This document shows positions 10,808 through 21,486 of a stretch of DNA of 64,000 nt, in pieces. The notes under the pieces are model-generated. The model made no database searches, was not told where the DNA came from, and saw only the letters and a list, made by a program, of their open reading frames with translations. The stretch is from Blattamonas nauphoetae. Its lineage: Eukaryota; Preaxostyla; Oxymonadida. How positions within the stretch are numbered: position 1 is the stretch's first letter; each line of letters starts with the position of its first letter. Where the stretch lies: NCBI GenBank assembly GCA_033064195.1, contig JARBJD010000250.1, positions 49,053 through 113,052 of the forward strand. Reading direction: 5' to 3'. A program made the position numbers and the translations under genes.

Positions 10808-13800
10808 TTGGGACTGGGAGACAGTCAGACTCATCGGTCGAATCGGCACAAACCACAAATACCCTCACTTCCACAGCATCGCCTCGCCACTCTCATCATT
10901 TATCGCTCGCCCCAGTCCAACTTCAACGGATTCGGCCGCACTACAGATGATCGTGCGAATGAGTGTGTTGCAACGAAGGAAGAGATTATACTAACGGAGG
11001 ACGATAACAAGCGAAATGAAGAAGAGGACAAGCGATCGAAGGAAGAGGACAAGCGAACGAAGGAAGAGGACAAGCGAACGAAGGAAGAGGAAAGGCGAAC
11101 GAAGGGAGAGGACAAGCGAACGAAGGAAGAGGACAAGCGATCGAAGGAAGAGGACAAGCGAACGAAGGAAGAGGACAAGCGAACGAAGGGAGAGGACAAG
11201 CGAACGAAGGAAGAGGACAAGCGAACGAAGGAAGAGGACAAGCGAACGAAGGAAGAGGACAAGCGATCGAAGGAAGAGGACAAGCGAACGAAGGAAGAGG
11301 ACAAGCGATCGAAGGAAGAGGACAAGCGATCGAAGGAAGAGGACAAGCGAACGAAGGAAGAGGAAAGGCGAACGAAGGGAGAGGACAAGCGAACGAAGGA
11401 AGAGGACAAGCGATCGAAGGAAGAGGACAAGCGAACGAAGGAAGAGGACAAGCGAACGAAGGAGAGGACAAGCGAACGAAGGAAGAGGACAAGCGAACGA
11501 AGGAAGAGGACAAGCGAACGAAGGGAGAGGACAAGCGAACGAAGGAAGAGGACAAGCGAACGAAGGAAGAGGACAAGCGATCGAAGGAAGAGGACAAGCG
11601 ATCGAAGGAAGAGGACAAGCGAACGAAGGAAGAGGACAAGCGATCGAAGGAAGAGGACAAGCGATCGAAGGAAGAGGACAAGCGAACGAAGGAAGAGGAC
11701 AAGCGAACGAAGGGAGAGGACAAGAGAAATGAGGAAGAGGACAAGCGATCGAAGGAAGAGGACAAGCGAACGAAGGAAGAGGACAAGCGATCGAAGGAAG
11801 AGGACAAGCGATCGAAGGAAGAGGACAAGCGAACGAAGGAAGAGGACAAGCGAACGAAGGAAGAGGACAAGCGAACGAAGGAAGAGGACAAGCGAACGAA
11901 GGAAGAGGACAAGCGAACGAAGGAAGAGGACAAGCGAACGAAGGAAGAGGACAAGCGATCGAAGGAAGAGGACAAGCGATCGAAGGAAGAGGACAAGCGA
12001 TCGAAGGAAGAGGACAAGCGAACGAAGGAGAGGACAAGCGAACGAAGGAAGAGGACAAGCGAACGAAGGAAGAGGACAAGCGAACGAAGGAAGAGGACAA
12101 GCGATCGAAGGAAGAGGACAAGCGATCGAAGGAAGAGGACAAGCGATCGAAGGAAGAGGACAAGCGAACGAAGGAAGAGGACAAGCGATCGAAGGAAGAG
12201 GACAAGCGATCGAAGGAAGAGGACAAGCGAACGAAGGAAGAGGACAAGCGAACGAAGGAAGAGGACAAGCGATCGAAGGAAGAGGACAAGCGAACGAAGG
12301 GAGAGGACAAGCGAACGAAGGAAGAGGACAAGCGATCGAAGGAAGAGGACAAGCGAACGAAGGAAGAGGACAAGCGAACGAAGGAAGAGGACAAGCGATC
12401 GAAGGAAGAGGACAAGCGATCGAAGGAAGAGGACAAGCGATCGAAGGAAGAGGACAAGCGATCGAAGGAAGAGGACAAGCGAACGAAGGAAGAGGACGCT
12501 GATCGAAGGAAGAGGACAAGCGATCGAAGGAAGAGGACAAGCGAACGAAGGAAGAGGACAAGCGAACGAAGGAAGAGGATAAGCGATCGAAGGAAGAGGA
12601 CAAGCGAACGAAGGAAGAGGACAAGCGAACGAAGGAAGAGGACAAGCGATCGAAGGAAGAGGACAAGCGATCGAAGGAAGAGGACAAGCGATCGAAGGAA
12701 GAGGACAAGCGATCGAAGGAAGAGGACAAGCGAACGAAGGAAGAGGACAAGCGATCGAAGGAAGAGGACAAGCGATCGAAGGAAGAGGACAAGCGAACGA
12801 AGGAAGAGGACAAGCGAACGAAGGAAGAGGACAAGCGATCGAAGGAAGAGGACAAGCGAACGAAGGAAGAGGACAAGCGAACGAAGGAAGAGGACAAGCG
12901 ATCGAAGGAAGAGGACAAGCGAACGAAGGAAGAGGACAAGCGATCGAAGGAAGAGGACAAGCGATCGAAGGAAGAGGACAAGAGAGATGAGGAAGAGGAC
13001 AAGCGATCGAAGGAAGAGGACAAGCGAACGAAGGAAGAGGACAAGCGATCGAAGAAAGAGGACATGGGAAATGAGGAAGGGGACAAGCGATCGAAGGAAG
13101 AGGACAAGCGATCGAAGGAAGAGGACAAGCGAACGAAGGAAGAGGACAAGCGAACGAAGGAAGAGGACAAGCGATCGAAGGAAGAGGACAAGCGATCGAA
13201 GGAAGAGGACAAGCGAACGAAGGAGAGGACGCGAACGAAGGAAGAGGACAAGGAACGAAGGAAGAGGACAAGCGAACGAAGGAAGAGGACAAGCGATCGA
13301 AGGAAGAGGACAAGGATCGAAGGAAGAGGACAAGGATCGAAGGAAGAGGACAAGCGAACGAAGGAAGAGGACAAGCGATCGAAGGAAGAGGACAAGCGAT
13401 CGAAGGAAGAGGACAAGCGAACGAAGGAAGAGGACAAGCGAACGAAGGAAGAGGACAAGCGATCGAAGGAAGAGGACAAGCGAACGAAGGAAGAGGACAA
13501 GCGAACGAAGGAAGAGGACAAGCGATCGAAGGAAGAGGACAAGCGAACGAAGGAAGAGGACAAGCGAACGAAGGAAGAGGACAAGCGATCGAAGGAAGAG
13601 GACAAGCGATCGAAGGAAGAGGACAAGCGATCGAAGGAAGAGGACAAGCGATCGAAGGAAGAGGACAAGCGAACGAAGGAAGAGGACAAGCGATCGAAGG
13701 AAGAGGACAAGCGATCGAAGGAAGAGGACAAGCGAACGAAGGAAGAGGACAAGCGAACGAAGGAAGAGGACAAGCGAACGAAGGAAGAGGACAAGCGAAC

Positions 13801-15340
13801 GAAGGAAGAGGACAAGCGATCGAAGGAAGAGGACAAGCGATCGAAGGAAGAGGACAAGCGATCGAAGGAAGAGGACAAGCGATCGAAGGAAGAGGACAAG
13901 CGAACGAAGGAAGAGGACAAGCGATCGAAGGAAGAGGACAAGCGATCGAAGGAAGAGGACAAGCGAACGAAGGAAGAGGACAAGCGAACGAAGGAAGAGG
14001 ACAAGCGATCGAAGGAAGAGGACAAGCGAACGAAGGAAGAGGACAAGCGAACGAAGGAAGAGGACAAGCGATCGAAGGAAGAGGACAAGCGAACGAAGGA
14101 AGAGGACAAGCGAACGAAGGAAGAGGACAAGCGATCGAAGGAAGAGGACAAGCGATCGAAGGAAGAGGACAAGCGATCGAAGGAAGAGGACAAGCGATCG
14201 AAGGAAGAGGACAAGCGATCGAAGGAAGAGGACAAGCGAACGAAGGAAGAGGACAAGCGAACGAAGGAAGAGGACAAGCGATCGAAGGAAGAGGACAAGC
14301 GAACGAAGGAAGAGGACAAGCGAACGAAGGAAGAGGACAAGCGAACGAAGGAAGAGGACAAGAGAAATGAGGAAGAGGACAAGCGATCGAAGGAAGAGGA
14401 CAAGAGAAATGAGGAAGAGGACAAGCGATCGAAGGAAGAGGACAAGCGAACGAAGGAAGAGGACAAGCGATCGAAGGAAGAGGACAAGGGAAATGAGGAA
14501 GGGGACAAGCGATCGAAGGAAGAGAACAAGGGAAATGAGGAAGGGGACAAGCGAACGAAGGAAGAGGACAAGCGAACGAAGGAAGAGGACAAGCGAACGA
14601 AGGAAGAGGACAAGCGATCGAAGGAAGAGGACAAGCGAACGAAGGAAGAGGACAAGCGAACGAAGGAAGAGGACAAGCGATCGAAGGAAGAGGACATGGG
14701 AAATGAGGAAGGGGACAAGCGATCGAAGGAAGAGGACAAGAGAATTGAGGAAGGGGACAATCGAACGAAGGAAGAGGACAAGCGAACGAAGGAAGAGGAC
14801 AAGCGAACGAAGGAAGAGGACAAGCGAACAAAGGAAGAGGACAAGCGAACAGAAGAAAGCAACAAACTATTAGAACACGAGAACAAACGATCGGACAATT
14901 TCTCGAACCACTGCCGTACAGAGCAACTACAATCAATTCCAAAACTCCTTATCCTAACTCCACACCACACCGAAGTAGAAGTTTCGATTGCGAAAGCGAC
15001 ACATCAGTTGCTACTCCTGTCGTCTGGAGATGCATTGCACTGCCCGACCTGCACGTCTTCGAGCTCTCCTTCCTCGCTCGACACCTAACAGCTACTGGAC
15101 ATCGTCCTCGATAGCTCACTCCTCTTCGACCCAGCTTCGCTGAAGGTCGGTGCTGATCCGATCGTCCCAGTGGATGTGGGGAAAGACAACTCGAACACGC
15201 CCTTAAATCGGAAGCGAACAGCATCTCAACAATCCAATTTAACGTTCCATTTGGGATACTCGTCACCACCGCGATTCACGGGCTCTTCCAAGCTGAGCAG
15301 GCCATCGGATGGGAAGATCGGATCAAAAGAACTGTCATAG
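10808..15340 (+). pseudogene. Reading frame carrying the charged-heptad minisatellite, frame-broken
   Basis: From 10808 a plus frame reads through a short unique region into a repeat of the heptad EEDKRTK/EEDKRSK. At the far end the same heptad frame leaves the array through a unique tail (TEESNKLLEHENKRSDN and onward) to a TAA at 15086-15088. Past that TAA the frame stays open, with protein-like sequence, to about 15340. Such heptads of four acidic-side and three basic-side residues would form a charged single alpha-helix. Inside the array several one-base deletions shift the frame (near 11461, 12027, 12494, 13219 and 13314), and a TGA falls at 12500. As written it is therefore not a single protein. 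It may be a real gene damaged by repeat slippage, an assembly artefact, or non-coding. Several fragments upstream (10607-10792) also look coding-like. Confidence 0.35.
11004..14862. repeat. 21-bp minisatellite, about 180 copies
   Basis: The array repeats GAGGACAAGCGAACGAAGGA-A almost without interruption for about 3.86 kb. The main variation is a single base: GCGAACG or GCGATCG, giving Thr or Ser in one frame. Rarer units read AGAAATGAG, GGAGAGG or GACATGGGA. Because 21 is divisible by three and the unit contains no stop in any frame, all six frames are open for long distances. The order of the A/T variants is itself repeated: a run of 15 units recurs after 26 units (about 546 bp), which shows that larger blocks have been duplicated. 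Confidence 0.95.
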
Positions 15341-15519
15341 CGACAAGACACATCCACCCCGTCCTCAATCAAGGGAGGCTAGAAGGAAGAAAAGTAGATG
15401 ACAGACTTTATGCTTGTCCTCTCTTGCCATCGAATGCTCTTTGCGTTTCTTTTGATGTTGATTGAATTCACATTGTTTTTCTCCAACGCTTTTTCCTCAT
15501 CTCAAGTTGTATGAATTTT

Positions 15520-17095
15520 GATTGAAATGCCGTATTTCAGACATTCTCACTGGAACGATGAGTATCGACATAAAATCGAGAACTATGGTCGGATCTCATC
15601 TTCGAACAACTGAAACAAGTCATCCACACAGCATATCACGTGTCGCAGTGGAGAGATGTGCATCACCGAGCACTTGATTTCACAAAAATAACAGTCGTTG
15701 GACGCCAATTTCCTCACAGTTCGTTACTTAAGTTTCATGACATCTTCACGCATTTTTTTACTCTTTTCTTCACTAAATCTTCCTTCTCATCATTCGATCT
15801 TTTCTCGCAGCATAGATCCACCAGCTACAAGCCAACAAGAAACGAACAAGAAGTGGAATAAGTGTACTCGGTGTTCTGCGACACTGGTCAAGAGTGACTA
15901 TCTTAACCAATGACACCCAGCCTTCCAAGCTCTTTTTTGCATCTGTGGAGTCAGAGAATAAAATTGAAGACCATCTGTTTTCTGAGGTACTGAGAGACAT
16001 GGACCTTACCATCATCCATGCCGCTCAATCCCCTCCCCCTCAGCTCACAGACTTCATCAGATTGTTCAAGGAAACAATGAAGACAGACTGCCTTTAAACA
16101 ATTGTTGCGATTTGGGACGATCTGCTCAGTGTGACGTCCAAGACTTGTACAAAAGTTACCGATGCGAATCTGTCTGTCATCATTCCTGACAAAACATGGG
16201 TAGGCTTTGACTGGGTCGACAGCAAAGCACTATTAACTCTCATATCTTCGTTTTTTTATCCAACTAATCGACGTTCACCTCAAATTGTCGAAGTTGTGGA
16301 ACCAATCACACAAGACTAGAAAGGCATCTCAACAGGCGTTTTCAAGGTGCCGGTCGAATCTTCTGTAAAACAGATTGACGCCACCTTTCAATTGCTGCAC
16401 TTTTTACCAAGGCGGGGGAGTGTCTCCCGTCTCGAATGCATCGTTCTCTGCTGCTCCTCTTCGCACCAAAAATCGTCTTAAATTGTTGTACTCTTGTTTG
16501 GAGAGGATCATCATCTTCTGCAAAATAATAATTGATACCTTGGTCGGAACCAATCAGGATCATCTCTATCTTGGCGATCATCCAATTTTTACAAATGCAA
16601 CAGGCTCAGCCTTATCTCTTTCGCAAATCTCATCTGGAGTTCTTCCAACATTCAATCTGCTTGATGTTGTATTGGGAAGCGAGGACCCTTCACCACTCGA
16701 ACGCGCACTCGCACAACTTCTCAACGGAACAGGAGTCCAGATTGTCGCAATTTTTTTCTATGCGTTTTTCGTGAGATAAGAACGATATCTCCTTCACCTA
16801 TGTCCTTCGTCCATCGTTCACTGACTTCCTAAGCTTCAGAAAACGAAGCCACCCTAAACAAGCAGCTGCTCGGCTCTGGATTCGATGTTTCATCGTCTCT
16901 CTCACCCCCATACTCCCTGTCCACATCCTCCCTTTCCCAGTTCAATTTCTTCCATCACACCCACCCTCTCGACCACTCCTCCCCAACTTCGCCCTTTCAC
17001 CAAACATCTTCATTTCCGATTGAAAAATCTCTCCATTGGTCGAGATATATCGTATTATCGGACTCGGAAGTTCAATTTCTCTAAGTGCGTCCTAT
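15520..17095 (+). pseudogene. Degraded or heavily split gene of unknown function
   Basis: Protein-like segments follow one another on the plus strand: HWNDEYRHKIENYG near 15550, then FEQLKQVIHTAYHVSQWRD near 15610, then a stretch from about 15817 to 16097. That last frame continues after a TAA (16095-16097) through 16131-16319 to a TAG, and remains open beyond. A further segment begins after a CTTCAG acceptor-like site near 16838 (ENEATLNKQLLGSGFDVSS). Frameshifts and in-frame stops separate the segments. Either this is a decayed gene or it has introns I could not resolve. I recognise no domain. Confidence 0.3.
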
Positions 17096-17628
17096 TAGTC
17101 ACTTCTGGAGGTCAGATGCCCACCCAGTTCGTGAACACATCTCCACAACCAGGAAGCAGATCACGGGACGTCTCAATCAACGTGGATCACTCTATATACC
17201 CATTAACTGTTTGTTTCCCATCTGTGTGTGGAATTTACCTTCCTCAGGAGAATGGCAACCACATCCTTGAGACTGCCCTCCTCCTCGTCTTGAGGTCATA
17301 TACTCGGTTGATTTTTCAATGGACATTGTCTTATGTTGGAGATATCAAAACTATGATGAGTTGAAGTGTCATTTCCAACTCGACCACTTCATCTTCGAAT
17401 ATTCACCAATGTGGACTCCCGTCGTCACTCCGTCAACACCTGTTCACCAATGCTGTCATATACAGCAAACACATATCATCAAGAGGATCATGCCGGAGTG
17501 TGAACGAGTTTGGAATCATCTTGAACCGAAACTCGTCGCTCAAGGTCCGGAAACGAACAAGGAACCCACATCAACCATTTCAACAGAAAGTAATATCCAG
17601 GGTCAGAACGAAGGGAACAGATATTACA

Positions 17629-17977
17629 AGTTGTGGGATGGGGAGGATAGCTGCGAAAAGTTGTGGGATGGGGAGGATAGCTGCGAAAAGTTGTGGGATG
17701 GGGAGGATAGCTGCGAAAAGTTGTGGGATGGGAGGATAGCTGCAACAAGTTGTGGGATGGGGAGGATAGCTGCGAAAAGTTGTGGGATGGGGAGGATAGC
17801 TGCAACAAGTTGTGGGATGGGGAGGATAGCTGCGAAAAGTTGTGGGATGGGGAGGATAGCTGCGAAAAGTTGTGGGATGGGGAGGATAGCTGCGAAAAGT
17901 TGTGGGATGGGGAGGATAGCTGCGAAAAGTTGTGGGATGGGGAGGATAGCTGCGAAAAGTTGTGGGATGGGGAGAGA
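17629..17977. repeat. 30-bp minisatellite, about 12 copies
   Basis: Tandem copies of a 30-base unit with core GGGAGGATAGCTGCGAAAAG followed by TTGTGGGATG. Two units carry GCAACAAG instead of GCGAAAAG, and one unit near 17726 lacks a base. Translated in one frame the unit is DGEDSCEKLW. The long ORF that spans it (17319-18041) has no other support, so I treat the array as a non-coding minisatellite. Confidence 0.9.
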
Positions 17978-20900
17978 TGAGATAGCTCGACGTGTTGATA
18001 CGAGAGACAAGAGAACAGGGAGAGACTGGAAAAGAAGATGAAGTGATCTTGAAATCAAATTTGTCTGTTCTGAAAAAGGAGAGTTTGTTTGTTCAGGAAG
18101 ATGACTCTTCCTCATGTATGTTCAGTGCCTTTCCGAGGGCATTGGTCAACTCAGATAGTTGATCTGTTCGTTCTTCCTTCATTTTCTTTCTTGTTTAGGA
18201 TTTCCTGATTCAATCCGGATTGCCCTCACTTCGATTCGGGATGACGAATGGATGAATGGAGATGGAAGGAGAGTTGTTCGATTGGGTTTCCATGTGTGAG
18301 ACTCGATTGTCGAGATCTGCACTGTGGACAAGTTCTGTCCCGACATTGAATGTGGAATGAACGGTGGAGATGGAATCGATGGAACAGATATCGGAGGAAG
18401 AGAGGGAACATGATGGATTGGAGTTTGTTTCGCTCTGGAATATTACCTTGGGTCGGCATGTCCTCCCCCGAAAACCCGTGTCCTATCATAGGACACGGGC
18501 TTTCGGAGCTTAATTAGGCGATGGGAGGGTTATGTCTACAAAGCATGAAAATGATGTCAAACAAAGTGGTACCCTTTGATTTGAAACACAGACTACATTT
18601 TCACATCCATTTTGGATGAATTAGATACGAAAAGGGTGGCTGAGATTTGATCAGACCTGTCAAAATGATTATGGTCCGATCAGTGTCGTGATTCGACAAA
18701 ATACATTTCTTTCATCACAAACATCACATGATGGAGAAATTTACATGACAGAAGTGGGAAATTGATGAATGTGAGATCAGGGATAGTCCAGATGAAAGAG
18801 ATCAGAGCCACCAACAATGCAGATTGTATCTCAACATGTGCAACGGCTATTTCACTCCAATGGTCAATGGTGTCTTTTCTCTGCCTCCACTCATCCTCTT
18901 CTTACGCTGGGCCATTTCACACACTTCTCCGTCGGCACCTGTGATCGCCTCAAGTTTGTCGGTTGTACGATCTCGCTCAGATAAGCCGCGAAATTAGTCG
19001 GAAGTGAGTGTGATCTGTCTAATATTCTCGTCGAGCTACGGTGGAGTAGCGTCAGGGTGCGGAATGACGGGATGAGTGTGATTGGTTTGGGATTCTGCTT
19101 AATCTCCCTTGTCTTGTTCAACATTGTCTTTTCAGTTCGCTTTCCTTCTTTCTGTCCTATTTCTGTCGTTGTTAGTTTGTTCTCCGCATCACTGAGCCCT
19201 TCCGCCACTCGTCTTTTCGCATGCCTCTTCGCCTCATTCAAACATCTCCTTCACCCTTTACCACATCCCCCACTTCACCCACACCTTCCACACTGCATTT
19301 TTGGTCATTGCTAGTTAAAATCGGCAACAAGTGTCCCAATGTGAATGCGGCGTTGGAGAGTGTGTTGATTCCTTTTCATCCCTCCTCCTAGGCAAAGCGA
19401 GATTCTTAGCATTTCTTTCATTTCGTTGGATTGGTACTGAAGAGGGTGAATATGAAGAGAGATGGCGGAGACCAGCAAAAGTGCAAGATGACAATATGGT
19501 GGAGCGAGGAATAAAGGAGCTTGTCGAGGAAGAATAACGACGGCCTCTAAAAATGACTCGGAGCGAGGAATACAGACTGAACCTGTGTATGTTGAATTGT
19601 CAATTCAGTCAAGGAGAGAGGCGGATTGATCTTGGGGGCGATCATGTGAAACAAAGAGACTTATCGGATGGCAATACGAATGAGGCGTATTCGTTGCAAT
19701 TGAGAGTGTAGATGAACACGATCTGTCGAGAGAAGCTGATTTAGACAAGGTTTGCGTTGGTAAACTGGAGGTGAGTCGGATCGAGACTTTGGGGTCGAGC
19801 TACGGACTGTCCGAGAGACGTGCATTTTGTCAACAATATTGTGTGTAAAGCTTCGTTTGGTTGGTTCTTTACGACGAGAGATGACTCTTGTTGTGAATGA
19901 AGAATTGACGACGAAGGTTTGGGAATCTGATCTTTGATGTGGCCACGGACAGGATGTTTGTAACAGACAAATTCCAAAGATTGAACATTGGTTTCATTGA
20001 ATCAGTCTTGCTGTGAAGAAGATCCGACGGCGACGATCCGAAGAAGTGTTGGATGTGATCTAATACGAAAAGAATAACCAAAAGTGATTGAAATGGAAAA
20101 CACACAGGTCGGGCCGGAAGATAAAGGAAACCGTTTGCAGTTTGGAGGAGTGAGGCTCTGGCGTTTCGAATTGAAATGATGTGACAAAGTCATGGTCATA
20201 GTGTCTCTTATATGTCGATAGAAAGAAGTAATTGAGCAATAACGGGGTCTGAATAACCAAGGAGATCATTGTGACGAAGCGAAGGGGAGGAAGGAAGGAT
20301 GAACTGAAGAAATGATGAGATCATGAGAAGATGGACGGAGGAAGTGGTTCATAAAAATTGAGTGGTAATCAGATGATGAAAGGAATATAGGAAGAGGGAA
20401 GTCGCACACTTCGATTTCCGAACACCCATTAAACCCCACTTATGTTGGCGATGTCGAATGAGCCTCGGTTGAGTTGACCATCATGGCTGATGAGAGAGAA
20501 AAGAGGGAGGCAGGATGGACTGAAACGAAAGAGAAAAGAAGAGGGAAGAGAAGTGCTTCAGAATGAGAAGAGGTCAAACTTTCTTTCTGTTGGGGTGTGT
20601 ACTGGCTAGAACCCGACTCAATGGTTCTTTCGAGGATGCCCTCTGCTTGTATCCCATCTGAATCTTTCGCTTTTCTTGTTCATTCCAATCTCTTTCCCAG
20701 AACGTCTCAGCAGGACTATCATGAAGGGGTCTGTCATCCATCTCTCCCTTCTATTCTTCTTCATCCTTTCTAGTATTGTGATCCTGTCATCAACTCAAAT
20801 TATCTTTTCTCTTTGAATGTTGCCGTTTCAACCCTCTCCAACAGGTCTTCCTGTCTCTTGTGGAACTTCTTGTCTCAATTGAGGAATCTATTCTTGATCA

Positions 20901-21160
20901 AATCATTTAGAGAGGTAAATATGATGATAAACAATACAATAAGAGCAGACTTGTCCCTTCATTTACTCAACTTTCTTCTTAGTTCGGATTCTTCAGTGGT
21001 CATCTCTATCACAAGATCTGTGGTCTAAAACATGAGAGCGAGAAAAGTTTATTTACAATAACGAGAAAAGAGCAGACAGGGTTCATCTCCGAACCAGTCT
21101 CCAGACATGAAAGTGTCATTTCGATGATTTGAGTGGGCAATTACCAAAATGTTGGTTTGA
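17978..21160. other. Long stretch without a recognisable gene
   Basis: About 3.2 kb of mixed composition. Short ORFs occur on both strands but none shows a domain or a believable exon series. The only clear structure is the hairpin at 18468-18506. A TTTTC/GGGA-rich, gene-poor character and its position between minisatellites and a hAT element suggest intergenic or transposon-derived sequence. Confidence 0.5.
18468..18506. repeat. Strong inverted repeat (hairpin)
   Basis: CCCGTGTCCTA, a three-base loop TCA, then the exact complement TAGGACACGGG (18475-18499). This is extended outward by one mismatch and a further six paired bases (CCGAAA/TTTCGG). The stem of 18 positions with one mismatch is far beyond chance at this size. 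The GTGTCCTA core also occurs in the motif cluster beside the hAT gene at 21.2-21.3 kb, so it may be a solo end of the same transposon family. An RNA-processing or termination role cannot be excluded. Confidence 0.7.
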
Positions 21161-21166
21161 TAGGAC

Positions 21167-21340
21167 AGATCGGGCCACCATAGGACACCATAGGACAGGA
21201 CAGGACAATTGTCCTCCCTCGATTTTATTGCGAAATTGTGATGCAAGTATTGTGAATGCGTCAAATACCTTCCATGTCCTATGGTTTGAGCCCGATTCAG
21301 AATTGTCCTATCGTGTCCTATGGTGGGCGGATCGACCCCG
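21167..21340. repeat. Cluster of TAGGACA motifs in inverted arrangement
   Basis: The left part holds direct repeats of ATAGGACA and GGACA (about 21175-21212). The right part holds the complement TGTCCTAT/TGTCCTATGG (about 21280-21328). The outer flanks GATCGGGCCACCATAGGACA and its imperfect complement around 21315-21340 form arms of about 40 bases. The cluster lies 3' of the hAT transposase. hAT transposases bind clustered subterminal motifs, so this is a plausible transposon end, but no matching partner was found beyond 23.6 kb. Confidence 0.6.
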
Positions 21341-21486
21341 TTTGTACAATTTTCGCTATTTTTATCAAAATAGGGTGACAAAACACAATAAAAATGATTT
21401 TAAAACAGAAAATGTGCATTGTTATCTCAACTTTCTCTTCATTTTTCGTTTCAGGTTTTCACTGACAGAAGAGGCAAGGGACAAGT

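Noticed and set aside
10900-14970. Minus-strand ORFs of 1356, 1318 and 780 codons made of Ser-Phe-Val-Arg-Leu or Pro-Leu-Pro-Ser repeats
   Set aside because: They are the complement of a 21-base minisatellite with no stop in any frame; their length follows from the repeat, not from coding selection.
11004-17977. CRISPR array
   Set aside because: The repeats are head-to-tail minisatellites without unique spacers, in a eukaryotic context with no cas genes.
17978-21160. tRNA or other RNA gene in the gene-poor stretch
   Set aside because: No cloverleaf or B-box-like GGTTCGANTCC sequence with a matching acceptor stem was found by eye.
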